A stretch of DNA of 64,000 nucleotides from Thiocapsa marina 5811 (GCF_000223985.1 NZ_AFWV01000001.1:483791-547790), one strand, 5' to 3'; shown: positions 42,997-53,157, counted from the stretch's first letter. A program made the numbers and translations. The notes: generated by a model not told the origin, from the letters alone.

Positions 42997-43553
42997 GCCT
43001 CGAACGCCGTGAAGGTGTGATCCAGCAACGGATGATCGCGATCACGCGCCGACCTGTCGCCTACCGGCGCCGGCCAGGGGATTGCAAGTCGCGGGTCGAG
43101 GGCGTTGAGGCCGGCTTCCGCCTCCGGCTGATAGGCCGCGGTGTGCAGGTAAATCAGCTCGCAGTCGTCGGTGAGGGTCTGGAAACCGTGGGCGAAGCCT
43201 TCCGGGATGACCAGGGTCCGGTGGTTGTCGGCACCGAGGTGTTCGGCATGCCAGTGCAGGAATGTCGGTGAGTCTCGGCGCAGATCGACGGCGACATCGA
43301 AGACTTCGCCCGTTAGGCAGGTGACGAGCTTCATCTCGGCGTGGGGTGCGCGCTGAAAGTGCATGCCGCGGATGGTGCCGGCCGTCGCGGTCAGGGTGTG
43401 GTTGATCTGGATGATCTCCCGCTCGCCGATGATCGCGGCAAGTTCCTCGCGGCAGAAGAGCCGCTCCAGGTAGCCGCGCTGGTCGCCGATGGGGTGGCGT
43501 TGCAGCAGGGTGAGCCCGGACAGCGGTGTCTCGATGAGGGTGAAGCGGCTCAT
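42993..43553 (-). CDS. rfbC: dTDP-4-dehydrorhamnose 3,5-epimerase-like protein (RfbC/RmlC)
   Basis: 186 residues. MSRFTLIETPLSGLTLLQR, GDQRGYLERLFC near 23, INHTLTATAGTIRGMHFQRAPHAEMKLVTCLTGEVFDVAVDLR near 50-92 (catalytic His in RGMHFQ) and VIPEGFAHGFQTL near 115 are RmlC cupin motifs. Next to rfbF and rfbG it more likely epimerises a CDP-4-keto-6-deoxyhexose than the dTDP sugar. Four-base overlaps tie it to rfbG upstream and to the pair-2 ATPase downstream. Confidence 0.9.
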   Translation of the reverse strand: MSRFTLIETPLSGLTLLQRHPIGDQRGYLERLFCREELAAIIGEREIIQINHTLTATAGTIRGMHFQRAPHAEMKLVTCLTGEVFDVAVDLRRDSPTFLHWHAEHLGADNHRTLVIPEGFAHGFQTLTDDCELIYLHTAAYQPEAEAGLNALDPRLAIPWPAPVGDRSARDRDHPLLDHTFTAFEA

Positions 43554-44626
43554 GCACTCGCCGATTCGGCCGTGAAGGCGGTGATGTCGGCATCGCAGAG
43601 TTCACGCGCGGACTCGCCTTGCGCTTGGCGGCGATACCAACTCAGGGTGTGCTCGACGGATTGGGCCAGGCTCCAGCGTGGGTCGACGCCGAGCAGCGTC
43701 CGTGACTTGGCGATCTCGAGGGCGAGCCAACCGGCTTCGTGCGGGCCTTCGGTCCCGTCGCCCCAGTGGACTGCGCCGCAGCCGTAAGCGGATTGTGCCA
43801 GCTCGATGACCTCGCGCACCGTCGCGGCCTCGTGCGTTTGCGGACCGAAGTTGTAGGCACCCGCCAGCGTGGGCTGCTGCCAGAGCTGCTCGGCGAGTCG
43901 CAGATAGGCGGCAAGGGGCTCGAGCACATGTTGCCAGGGGCGCGTGGACTGCGGGCGGCGAATGATCAGAGGTTGATCGGTACTCCAGGCCCGGATGGCG
44001 TCCGGGATCAGGCGGTCTTCGGACCAATCGCCGCCGCCGATCACGTTGCCGGCGCGCGCCGAGGCGATGGCCACGCACTGCTCTGCAAGGAAGGCATCGC
44101 GATAGCTGGCGATGACCAGCTCGGCAGCGGCCTTACTGGCGCTGTAGGGGTCGTGGCCGCCGAGTGCATCGGTCTCGCGGTACGGGAAGGCGTGCTCCAG
44201 GTTGCGATAGACCTTGTCGGTGGTGATGGCGACGACCACGCGAACCTGGCTCAAGGGGCGTAATGCGTCGAGCAGGTTGGCGGTGCCCTGCACATTGGTC
44301 GAGAAGGTGCCGAGCGGATCGCGATAGCTGGCGCGCACCAGAGCCTGGGCGGCGAGATGGAAGACGATCTCGGGGTCGGCGGTGTTGACGCAGTGGCCGA
44401 GCGCGGTCGCGTCGCGGATGTCGATGGTGTGGCTGTCGACCAGGGACCCGATGTCGGCGAGATCGAACAGGCTCGGCGTGGTGACCGGCGAGAGTGCAAC
44501 GCCGGTGACCCGCGCACCGAGCCGACTGAGCCAAAGGGCGAGCCAGGCGCCCTTGAAGCCGGTATGACCCGTGAGCAGGACGCGCTTGTCGCGCCAGAAG
44601 GCCGGGTCGGGGTTGAGCGGCGTCAC
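43550..44626 (-). CDS. rfbG: CDP-glucose 4,6-dehydratase
   Basis: 358 residues with GTG at 44624-44626 overlapping the rfbF stop. FWRDKRVLLTGHTGFKGAWLALWL is the RfbG Rossmann start. FHLAAQALVRASYRDPLGTFSTNVQGT near 75, VVVAITTDKVYRN near 122, the catalytic YSASKAAAELV (YxxxK) near 150 and ARAGNVIGGGDWSEDRLIPD near 180 are conserved. It makes CDP-4-keto-6-deoxyglucose, the precursor of CDP-deoxy and branched sugars. A longer upstream ORF is rejected because it runs antiframe through rfbF. Confidence 0.95.
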   Translation of the reverse strand: MTPLNPDPAFWRDKRVLLTGHTGFKGAWLALWLSRLGARVTGVALSPVTTPSLFDLADIGSLVDSHTIDIRDATALGHCVNTADPEIVFHLAAQALVRASYRDPLGTFSTNVQGTANLLDALRPLSQVRVVVAITTDKVYRNLEHAFPYRETDALGGHDPYSASKAAAELVIASYRDAFLAEQCVAIASARAGNVIGGGDWSEDRLIPDAIRAWSTDQPLIIRRPQSTRPWQHVLEPLAAYLRLAEQLWQQPTLAGAYNFGPQTHEAATVREVIELAQSAYGCGAVHWGDGTEGPHEAGWLALEIAKSRTLLGVDPRWSLAQSVEHTLSWYRRQAQGESARELCDADITAFTAESASA

Positions 44627-45396
44627 GACCAGATCTTCCAGGGTGCCTTGCCGGTGTCCCAAAGCTCTTCGAGCTGGTTCTTGTCGCGCAGGGTGTCCAT
44701 GGGCTGCCAGAAGCCTTGGTGCTCGAAGGCCATCATCTGGCCCATCTCGGCGAGTTCGACCAAGGGGCGGCCTTCCCAGGAGGTTTCGTCGCCTTCGATG
44801 AGATCCAGGCACTTGGGCGAGAGCACGAAAAAGCCGCCGTTGATCAGGCCCCCGTCGCCGCGCGGCTTCTCGGCAAAGCCGGTAACGCAATGGCCGTTGC
44901 GCTCGATCGCCCCGTAGCGCCCGGGCGGCCGGACCGCCGTGACCGTGGCCCATCGATCGTTCGCTTCATGGAAGGCGATCAGTGCACGGATGTCGACATC
45001 GCTCACACCGTCGCCGTAGGTGAAACAGAAGGCTCGATCCTGCTTGACGTAATCGGTCACCCGCTTGAGGCGCCCGCCGGTCATGGTGTCTTCGCCGGTA
45101 TCCACCAGGGTGACACGCCAAGGCTCGGCCTTGTGCTGGTGAACCTCCATCTGATTGGTGGCCATGTCGAAGGTGACATCCGACATGTGCAGGAAGTAAT
45201 TGGCGAAGTATTCCTTGATCAAGTAACCCTTATAGCCGCAGCAGATCACGAACTCGTTCACGCCATGGGCGGAATAGAGTTTCATGATGTGCCAGAGGAT
45301 CGGCTTGCCGCCGATCTCGATCATGGGCTTGGGCTTGAGGTGGGTTTCTTCGGAGATGCGGGTTCCGAGACCACCGGCGAGGATGACTGCTTTCAT
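44623..45396 (-). CDS. rfbF: Glucose-1-phosphate cytidylyltransferase
   Basis: 257 residues from ATG 45396. MKAVILAGGLGTRISEETHL and PKPMIEIGGKPILWHIM are the nucleotidyltransferase motifs. YSAHGVNEFVICCGYKG, TGEDTMTGGRLKRVTDYV and FCFTYGDGVSDVD (metal-binding Asp) match RfbF specifically. It forms CDP-glucose from CTP and glucose-1-phosphate, starting the branch rfbF-rfbG-rfbC. It is the first gene of that overlapping set, 69 bases downstream of tviB. Confidence 0.96.
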   Translation of the reverse strand: MKAVILAGGLGTRISEETHLKPKPMIEIGGKPILWHIMKLYSAHGVNEFVICCGYKGYLIKEYFANYFLHMSDVTFDMATNQMEVHQHKAEPWRVTLVDTGEDTMTGGRLKRVTDYVKQDRAFCFTYGDGVSDVDIRALIAFHEANDRWATVTAVRPPGRYGAIERNGHCVTGFAEKPRGDGGLINGGFFVLSPKCLDLIEGDETSWEGRPLVELAEMGQMMAFEHQGFWQPMDTLRDKNQLEELWDTGKAPWKIWS

Positions 45397-45465
45397 AGTT
45401 TAGGTTTGTCGATTGCGCAGCGATCTGGGGCAGGCGTGTGTGGATACGTGAGGCTGGAGTCGAGC

Positions 45466-46812
<1,347 letters not shown>

Positions 46813-47141
46813 TTGCGGTCGGGTCTGTGGGTTCGGGGTTCGGGGTTCGGACGCCTGGGCTTCGGGCTCGCGACGCAGAGCGTTGGGGCTACACTCCCAC
46901 GCGGAGAGACTGTGCAAGTATTCCTGCGTTGGGCCGAAAGACAGCATGGCGTAGGCTGGGGTGAGCTTGCGAACCCCAGCATTTCAAACGGTTGCAAAAC
47001 CGCAGATGCTGGGGTTCGTTCCTCACCCCGGCCTACGGCGAATTCTTTCACAATCTCGGAGCGTGGGAGCGAATGACGGTGGCGTGCGCGGCGAGGTCTT
47101 CGGGGCTGGCCGTCTCTCTGGCCTGCTCAGTTGGGATGCTG
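46813..47141. repeat. Repeat-rich spacer upstream of tviB
   Basis: Holds the CTCCCACGCGGAGAGACTG element (46899-46918) and a hairpin family TGGGGTGAGCTTGCGAACCC with its inverted partner (46948-47035). A reversed copy of the first element (TTCACAATCTCGGAGCGTGG) lies at 47047-47066. At about 47085-47135 a short minus-strand match to tviB (RETASPEDLAA versus [11 protein letters not shown]) marks a duplicated scrap of that gene. No complete gene. Confidence 0.75.
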
Positions 47142-47265
47142 ATTCCCGGAAATCGCCTAGGCGATTTCCGGGAATGATCATCCCGGCCGTGCGTGTTGCC
47201 AATGCTTACCGGGCGACTAAAGTCGCCCCTACATGTTGGTCGATGCATTCCCGGAAATCGCCTTA
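47142..47265. mobile_element. MITE-like element with extra head-to-head end, on HEPN stop codon
   Basis: A lone right end (TTCCCGGAAATCGCC, to 47157) abuts TA and then a full 103-bp element 47160-47262 (GGCGATTTCCGGGAA ... TTCCCGGAAATCGCC). TTA at 47263-47265 follows and is the TAA stop of the HEPN gene. The internal sequence is almost the same as at 37789 and, inverted, 5552. Confidence 0.9.
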
Positions 47266-47745
47266 TTCATCAGACGACTTGTCGCTGCATGGCGATGGCT
47301 TTAACTTGGCGCGCCACGCGCGATAGGCCGCCGCCAGATCAGCCGCCGCTGCAATGGCGGACTCGATTGCGGCAAAACGCGTTTCCGGTTGCTCGGGATA
47401 TTCATGGGCGAGACGGTTGCGGATCTCGCGCCAGCCCAGCCAGTTGTCGACATCGATGAAGCCCAGTTTTTCGAGCCGGTTCAGGCGATCGATCATGGGC
47501 CAGTCTTCGAAGGGCTCCGACAGCGCGGCAAGGGTTGCCGGCACCAGGCGCGAACCCAGGGCATCCTGCAGCTTGCTGAAGCGGAACAGCAGTTGATCGA
47601 GAATCCTCAAGGTCTCGGGGTCCGTCTCCAACTCCAGCAGGTTGGCGGGGGGCGCGGCGTGCCAATCCTGCAAGGCGGACTCCAGGGTAGCGAGGTGTCG
47701 ACCGGCTTCCCAAAGAGCTGTGGCGAGCGGGTTGTGGTCGGTCAT
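47263..47745 (-). CDS. HEPN-domain toxin (HepT-like)
   Basis: 160 residues. Helical throughout, with IDVDNWLGWREIRNRLAHEYPE near 97-118 containing the HEPN RNase motif R-x4-H (R109, H114) followed by Tyr. The ATG overlaps the stop of the nucleotidyltransferase gene upstream (ATGA). HepT is an RNase toxin that its partner MntA inactivates by adding AMP to the Tyr of this motif. It ends with TAA created or preserved at a MITE boundary. Confidence 0.85.
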   Translation of the reverse strand: MTDHNPLATALWEAGRHLATLESALQDWHAAPPANLLELETDPETLRILDQLLFRFSKLQDALGSRLVPATLAALSEPFEDWPMIDRLNRLEKLGFIDVDNWLGWREIRNRLAHEYPEQPETRFAAIESAIAAAADLAAAYRAWRAKLKPSPCSDKSSDE

Positions 47746-48065
47746 CCCGGGACTCTGGTCAGCACTCGACTGTCGCGGCGAGCGACACGGATGATCGGCC
47801 GGTCGTCCGGCACGCCGGCAGGGGCGATGAGGACGTCGATGCGTCGCTCGCCCAGCAGGCGATAGAGCCGGGCGATGAAGCGGTGACGCTGCTCGACCAG
47901 TTCTTGCGGCGAGAGCGGGGCGGACGGTTCGACCAGCAGATCGATATCCCCGCCGCGCCGGCTGTCGTCCAGGCGCGATCCGAACAGGCGGACCGTCGAG
48001 CGAGGGGCGAAGGTCTCGCGGGCTGCCCGCTCGATCGCGGCGATTTCTGTCGGGTTCAGGCGCAT
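47742..48065 (-). CDS. MNT nucleotidyltransferase antitoxin (MntA-like)
   Basis: 107 residues from ATG 48063-48065. VRLFGSRLDDSRRGGDIDLLVE carries GS (29-30) and the two catalytic aspartates D40 and D42 of minimal nucleotidyltransferases. ERRIDVLIAP supplies the third acidic residue. It precedes and overlaps the HEPN gene, the standard type VII toxin-antitoxin order. It should transfer AMP from ATP to the HEPN toxin. Confidence 0.88.
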   Translation of the reverse strand: MRLNPTEIAAIERAARETFAPRSTVRLFGSRLDDSRRGGDIDLLVEPSAPLSPQELVEQRHRFIARLYRLLGERRIDVLIAPAGVPDDRPIIRVARRDSRVLTRVPG

Positions 48066-48140
48066 GCAAGACCTCCCGGCAAGCCACGCGCCGACGCGAC
48101 GCAAGCGGCGTCGCGGATTGGCAGCACCGTCGCCGCGATG

Positions 48141-48322
48141 TCAGGCCGTCGTGGATTGGGGCAAAAAGTGCTCATCGATCAGTTGTTCCAGAGTGTAGGG
48201 GCAACTGGAGGGGGACGCGTGCTCCGGCAGACCGGTTTCGCCTGCCGCCAGCAATCTGGCGCTGATGACGCTGTCCTCCAGATCGCTGATCAGTCGGGGC
48301 TTTAGGCTTGGGCTGTTAGGCT
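48141..48322 (-). pseudogene. DUF29 C-terminal fragment
   Basis: The minus strand reads NSPSLKPRLISDLEDSVISA, then LLAAGETGLPEH and SCPYTLEQLIDEHFLP to a TGA at 48141-48143. This is the end of a DUF29 protein. Upstream it is cut at a palindromic repeat (48322-48372, GACGCGGAGCGTCGG ... CGGAGCGTGGGAGCGAG), so that element marks the break. Confidence 0.75.
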
Positions 48323-48383
48323 CGTGACGCGGAGCGTCGGAGCTACACGCCCAAGCGGAGCGTGGGAGCGAGAAGTCAATGGC

Positions 48384-49412
48384 CTAGGCGCTGTGCTGGC
48401 TGTACCAGGGAAGGGCGATCTGTAGGCCCTCGTCGAGGCGATGGGTGGGTGCGTATCCCAAGCGCGTGGCGGCCTTGGCGATGTCGGCTAGGCTGTGGCG
48501 GACGTCGCCGGGGCGGAAGTCGCGGTACCTGGGTTGAGCGCCCTGCAGGTGCGGGTAGCGCGGCAGCAGGTGGCGGTGAATCTGGGTGTAGAGGTCGTTG
48601 AGCGTGGTGCGCTCGCCGACGGCGACGTTGTAGACCTGGTTGGCGGCTTGCGGGTCGGTCGCGGTGGCGGCCAGGAGGTTGGCTTGCACGGCGTTGTCGA
48701 TGTAACAGAAGTCGCGGCTGGTCTCGCCGTCGCCGTTGATGAAGACGTCCTGGCCGGCGATGAGCGCGGCGATCCATTTGGGGATGACCGCGGCATAGGC
48801 GCCGTTCGGGTCTTGGCGTCGGCCGAAGACGTTGAAATAACGCAGTCCGATGCTGTCCAGACCATAGGCGCGCGCGAAGACGTCGGCGTACAGCTCGTTG
48901 ACGACTTTGGTGACGGCGTAGGGCGACAAGGGGTTGCCGATGACGGCTTCCTGCTTGGGCAGGCCGGGGTGGTCGCCGTAGGTGGAGCTGCTGGCGGCGT
49001 AGACGATGCGCTTGGCGCCGGCATCGCGGGCGGCGACGAGCATGTTGAGAAAGCCGTCGATGTTGGTGGCGTTCGTCGTGATCGGGTCTTCGAGCGAGCG
49101 CGGTACCGAACCGAGAGCGGCTTGGTGCAGCACGAGATCGACGCCGGCGCAGGCGTGGCGGCACTCGGCGAGGTTGCGGATGTCGCCTTCGATGAAGCGG
49201 AACCGGTCCCATTGGGCGGGGGCGACCAGGGTTTGGACCTCGTCGAGGTTGTGCCGATGGCCGGTGGCGAAGTTGTCGAGGCCGATGACGGTTTGGTCGA
49301 GCTCGAGGAGCGTCTCCAGCAGGTTCGAGCCGATGAAACCGGCCACGCCGGTGATAAGCCAGGTGCGTGGGCTCTCGCGGAGGGCGCGTTGGACGCTGTC
49401 GAAACGAGTCAT
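48384..49412 (-). CDS. tviC: UDP-GlcNAc/GlcNAcA 4-epimerase (TviC/WbpP type)
   Basis: 342 residues from ATG 49412. [20 protein letters not shown] is the NAD site. [60 protein letters not shown] and the catalytic [14 protein letters not shown] (YxxxK) are diagnostic for WbpP/TviC. It interconverts UDP-GlcNAc and UDP-GalNAc, or the uronic acids, feeding TviB. Separated from tviB by the HEPN/MNT module, which has been inserted in the otherwise conserved tviB-tviC neighbourhood. Confidence 0.94.
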   Translation of the reverse strand: MTRFDSVQRALRESPRTWLITGVAGFIGSNLLETLLELDQTVIGLDNFATGHRHNLDEVQTLVAPAQWDRFRFIEGDIRNLAECRHACAGVDLVLHQAALGSVPRSLEDPITTNATNIDGFLNMLVAARDAGAKRIVYAASSSTYGDHPGLPKQEAVIGNPLSPYAVTKVVNELYADVFARAYGLDSIGLRYFNVFGRRQDPNGAYAAVIPKWIAALIAGQDVFINGDGETSRDFCYIDNAVQANLLAATATDPQAANQVYNVAVGERTTLNDLYTQIHRHLLPRYPHLQGAQPRYRDFRPGDVRHSLADIAKAATRLGYAPTHRLDEGLQIALPWYSQHSA

Positions 49413-50018
49413 GAGGTTCCGAGCCGGGGGTTGGCTGTTGGCATTCCGGGTAGGGTGCGGGGTTGCACCGCGATGTGCTGCCGGCGCTGCTTGGGGTCAG
49501 GTATTTGGCAACCCGCTCCCACGCTCTCCGCGTGGGAGTGTAGATCCGACGCTCTGCGTCGCGGGGCGGTGTGGCCGGGCGCCCGCGCCGGCGCGGGTCG
49601 CGCCGCCGTGGGGCGGATCGACTTGGTGGCAGGGACGCGGAGCGTCCCGGCGACACTCCGACGCGGAGCGCGGGAGCGAGCTCCCCTCCAGGTGGGGGGG
49701 TACCGGCGGGGTCGGGCCGCTGGCGGGCTTGTCCGAAGCGCCGGATTATTGACGTAGCCGGAGTGAATTGGCCGGGCGCGCTGCCACGATCCAAGGGAAG
49801 TACGGAATGCGGCTCAGGCACGCTACCGCCCTACCCTGTCGTTTCTGGGCATGGCCGTGGGGTTGCCAATCTACGGTACGTTCTCACCTGAATCGCGGCT
49901 GATCCTAGCAACTGGGTCCGGGAGGGACAAGCGCGTCTTGATGACCGGTTGTGGCTATTTCGGGTAGTTTCTTGTTTTGTTTGCGGTTTGCGGCTTGGGT
50001 CGTGATGGGGATGGTTGT
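49413..50018. repeat. Spacer with composite palindromic repeat
   Basis: The composite 49513-49690 (GCTCCCACGCTCTCCGCG ... GGGACGCGGAGCGTCCCGG ... GCGGGAGCGAG) is the sister of 40806-40996. CAGGCACGCTACCGCCCTA at 49815-49833 is shared with the duplicated block at 51.6-52.3 kb. No gene recognised. Confidence 0.8.
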
Positions 50019-50096
50019 TGGGGCGACTGAAGTCGCCCCTACGTCGCCCCTTGTCGCCCGTACGTGTCGATTGATGCTTTTTCGGGAATCGTTTTA
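50019..50096. mobile_element. Diverged MITE remnant ending on a stop codon
   Basis: GGGGCGACTGAAGTCGCCCC (50020-50039) is followed by GTCGATTGATGC and TTTTCGGGAATCG, a weathered form of the element's right end. TTA at 50094-50096 is the TAA stop of the next gene on the minus strand. Confidence 0.65.
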
Positions 50097-50957
50097 GTCC
50101 CGGTAGCCGGAATGGGTGTCTTCTGGATCGTCGAGCAGGCTGCTCGGGTCGGGATCGCACAGCTTGATCGACAATCGGTTGATGCTGAACGGGTCCACGG
50201 GATCGCAGTGGATGAAGAAGCGGGCGACCAGGCTCACATGCCGGGGCGATTTGACCCGGCCGGCCGTCAAGCCCATCTCGTTGCGACGTGTCCGTTGGGT
50301 GAGGTATTGGAGCCACTTCAGCACGGACCAAGTCCGGGCGAAGTGGCTCCAGGGTCGCACGAACCGCCCGGTCGCGACGTAGAAGAGCACTTGGTCGAGG
50401 ATCGGATCGACGTGCCGGCGTGGCTGGAATCCATGCGCGTCCATCGCCTCTGCGACGGCACGTCGAAGCGGCTCCTCCGGGGCCGTGGCACGAAACCGCT
50501 CCCCTTCCGGGCCGTCGTCGACGACCGGGGCGTCCTCTTGGGCCCGCAGGATGAGGAACAAAAAGGCCGCAACCGAGAACCCGTGCGGGAGCAATCCGTA
50601 GAGCGTCCCGAGCTGCTCGCGCAGCAGATCGTCGAGCCATTCGACAGGCAGTCGCCCCTTGTTGCGCGCGATCTGATCACGGAGCAGTGCGCACTCATGG
50701 ACGGCATGCTCGGGAAAGGCATCGCACGGCTTGTAAACGGCTAGCGCCAAGGAGCGCGCCCGTGTGTCCGGGTCGACGACGTAGTATTCGTACCAGCCGC
50801 TGGTGGGCATGCTCGGGTCCGATTGGTCTCGGGCGGCGCGTCGGGTTAAGGGAGTCCGCGTTTCCCGGTTGACTGCGCTTGAGCGGCTCGAAGCGCCGGG
50901 GGCCATGCTGGGTCTGCAGCCGCTCTTGCCGATCGGGCGCGGGATCGAGCCGGTCAT
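50094..50957 (-). CDS. Hypothetical protein coupled to the EPS regulator
   Basis: 287 residues if started at the ATG 50955-50957, which overlaps the regulator's stop (ATGA); a second ATG at 50808-50810 would give 238. After a basic, Ser/Thr-rich N-terminus comes WYEYYVVDPDTRARSLALAVYK and LLPHGFSVAAFLFLILRAQ. Later segments RPWSHFARTWSVLKWLQYL and FFIHCDPVDPFSINRLSI follow. I recognise no family. Coupling to a MarR-type EPS regulator at the head of the locus suggests a role in controlling or sensing polysaccharide synthesis; this is inference. Confidence 0.5.
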   Translation of the reverse strand: MTGSIPRPIGKSGCRPSMAPGASSRSSAVNRETRTPLTRRAARDQSDPSMPTSGWYEYYVVDPDTRARSLALAVYKPCDAFPEHAVHECALLRDQIARNKGRLPVEWLDDLLREQLGTLYGLLPHGFSVAAFLFLILRAQEDAPVVDDGPEGERFRATAPEEPLRRAVAEAMDAHGFQPRRHVDPILDQVLFYVATGRFVRPWSHFARTWSVLKWLQYLTQRTRRNEMGLTAGRVKSPRHVSLVARFFIHCDPVDPFSINRLSIKLCDPDPSSLLDDPEDTHSGYRD

Positions 50958-51334
50958 TCGCGGTTTTCTGCAACCAACCGAGAAGGTGCGCGTTGCTCGC
51001 CCTGCTGCAGCACCTCGGCGCGCAGGCGCTCGATCTCTGCCTCCAACGCGACATACTCCGCTTCCTTGATCTCGAGCACGCGGGCAGTGAGCTTCGCTTT
51101 CTCCTCTAGTCCCAAAGGGGTCAGGGGATAGCAGTAGCGGCGGTGCCCTGTTCTGTCGGGGATGACCTGCATCTGGATCCATCCCCGGTCGCTCAGGCTC
51201 CGTAGGCAATTGTTCACATTGCCGAGGCTGATCCCGAGCGCCTTGGCGAGCGTGCGCTGTTGCGCCTCGGGGTTGTCTAGCAGGAGCCGGATGGCGTTCA
51301 GAACGAGATCGTCGGATAGGGTTCCTGTTTTCAT
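50954..51334 (-). CDS. MarR-family EPS-associated transcriptional regulator
   Basis: 126 residues from ATG 51332-51334. DDLVLNAIRLLLDNPEAQQRTLAKALGISLGNVNNCLRSLSDRGWI is a winged helix-turn-helix, followed by YPLTPLGLEEKAKLTARVLEIKEAEYVALEAEIERLRAEV, a helical tail. This matches the MarR_EPS type of regulator found at the head of exosortase/EPS loci. It lies upstream of the whole minus-strand locus, so it is a likely regulator of it. Confidence 0.85.
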   Translation of the reverse strand: MKTGTLSDDLVLNAIRLLLDNPEAQQRTLAKALGISLGNVNNCLRSLSDRGWIQMQVIPDRTGHRRYCYPLTPLGLEEKAKLTARVLEIKEAEYVALEAEIERLRAEVLQQGEQRAPSRLVAENRE

Positions 51335-51582
51335 GCGTCGTTTGCGAGGTCTTCCGTGTGTCCCGGACGCGTCAGGCAAGGCGTCGTGTGACCCCGCGTG
51401 CCCGGATCGTTGGAGGCAGCAAGCGTTCAGCCGAGGGGAGGTGCGGGAGAGACGCTCGACGGGTCGGCTGGGATGAACGGAGTTCGGATTATGGGCGGGC
51501 GTTGATGCATGGGTTCGAACGGTCACCCTACCCGATCAGCATCGCTTGGTGGTTCTGACTTGCAAGGTCGACACGCCGCCGT

Positions 51583-52305
51583 GCCGCGCAGCGCGTATCA
51601 CACGGCGCGCGTGGCCTGAAGTATTGGTCATGGGAGGCAGTCTCTACGGCGCGTTGCGGAGAGGCTCGACACTCAGGGGCGTGCAAGAGCAACAACACGC
51701 GGAGCTCGGGGTTAGACCAGGTGCCTTTTTCGGCCGCCCAATCCGGCGTTGAAAGCCTACCCGTGCGACCTACAAACGTCGTCTTCAGGCACGCTAGCGC
51801 CCTACCCTGTCATGAATAGGCATCAAAAACAGAAGCATGGCGAAATTGCATTGTCTTTCGGCGTCTACCGGAAGGCAGGGGCATCCTATATCAGAGATTC
51901 CGCGACAACAAGGATCGAGCACTGCCCTGTTGATGTCCCGGCGCAGCGGCTTCGTGGTTGCCAAGGAGATCAAGGCGCAGCACGTCTCGCACGGCGCGCG
52001 TGGTCTGGATTCGCGGTCATGGGGGCAGACGTTCCGGCGTGTTGCGGAGAGGCTCGACACGCGGGACGGTGCAAGAGCAACAACAGGTGGAGCTTCGGGT
52101 AGACCAGGTGCCTTTTCGGCCGCTCAGTCCGGCGTTGAAAGCCTATCCGGGCGACCTGCAAACGTCGCCTTCAGGCACGCTACCGCCCTACCCTGTCATG
52201 AATAGGCATTAAAAACAGAAGCATGGCGAAATTGCGTTGTCTTCCAGCGACCGGAAGGCTGGCGCATCCTATATCAGAGATTCCGCGACAACAAGGATCG
52301 AGCGC
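51583..52305. repeat. Tandem duplication of a roughly 335-bp block
   Basis: 51583-51921 and 51972-52305 are similar along their length, about 389 bases apart. Shared landmarks are CACGGCGCGCGTGG, TTGCGGAGAGGCTCGACAC, AGGCACGCTA.CGCCCTACC, ATGAATAGGCAT.AAAAACAG and ATTCCGCGACAACAAGGATC. Neither copy has a convincing ORF. Part of it (CAGGCACGCTACCGCCCTA) also occurs at 49815. It may be a small non-autonomous element or a decayed gene; no terminal structure identified. I see no gene from 51335 to 52634. Confidence 0.8.
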
Positions 52306-52634
52306 TGTGTGTGAGCCCAAAGTCGTCAAGTCCCTTCGTGCAAAGCAGAAATGTTCCCTTTTGGCCAAACGAGGGGCGCCACGGCGGAGGGCGCGGGGCC
52401 GAGGGCGGTTCGAGTCGTGGAAGAAGGCGCTGCGCCGTCTGCGTACGATAGAGGTGGTGGTGGAGGGACGACAGAAGCAGCAGCGGGCGGCCGAGTCGTC
52501 GGGGCTGAAGAGGCGTAGGAGCAGACCGCCGAGCCGCACACGTCGACCGTCCCGGTCTCTGGTTAGCCGCTGGGTCGCCCGATCGGCGACGTCAATTCCG
52601 GAAAGGCGGTCGAGGCGCGTCGGGCGGAAGCCCG

Positions 52635-53157
52635 TCAGCGGTCGGCCGCGCGGGGAATCGCCGAGAGGGGGAGGAACATCGGGATGGGGTCTGGCCGATG
52701 AAGCAACGCGTCCTCGATAAGCGCGAGCGGCTCAAAGCCATAGCGCTGATAGAAGGCCGTGGCATCCGGTTTGGCGTCCACCACCACGCCGACACAGCCA
52801 ATCTCGTCGGCGGTCCGACGGGCGAGCGCCAAGGCGAATCGCAGCAATGTGTTGCGGATCCCGCCGCCTTACGCCTGTTCAGCGACTGCGAGTCGCGCCA
52901 CCCGGAGCACGGTCAAGGGATAACGCGGGAGTTGACGGCGGCGATCGACGGGGAAGGCGTCGATCTCGATTTCAGACGGCGCGACCGCGACAAAGCCCGG
53001 GATGGCATCCGCCTCCGCAGCGATGTAGTCACGCCAAGATGATGATGAAACTGATTCTGTCCCGCGAAACGCTGAAAGAACGATTGAGATCCAGGTTTCC
53101 GCTGGTAAACCGGCGGCGATCATCGGCTGGCTCCAAGCGACGGATCCGAAGACTCAT
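52635..53157 (-). pseudogene. GNAT acetyltransferase toxin, inactivated
   Basis: From an ATG overlapping the antitoxin stop (53155-53157) the frame reads MSLRIRRLEPADDRRRF. It then shifts twice (FFQRFAGQNQF in a second frame, then IPGFVAVAPSEIEIDAFPVD). At 52869-52871 an in-frame TAA follows RLAVAEQA, where family members continue Q-G-x-G into the acetyl-CoA site. The rest (LLRFALALARRTADEIGCVGV, FYQRYGFEPL) is preserved. The intact protein would have been a TacT/AtaT-like acetyltransferase toxin. Confidence 0.8.
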
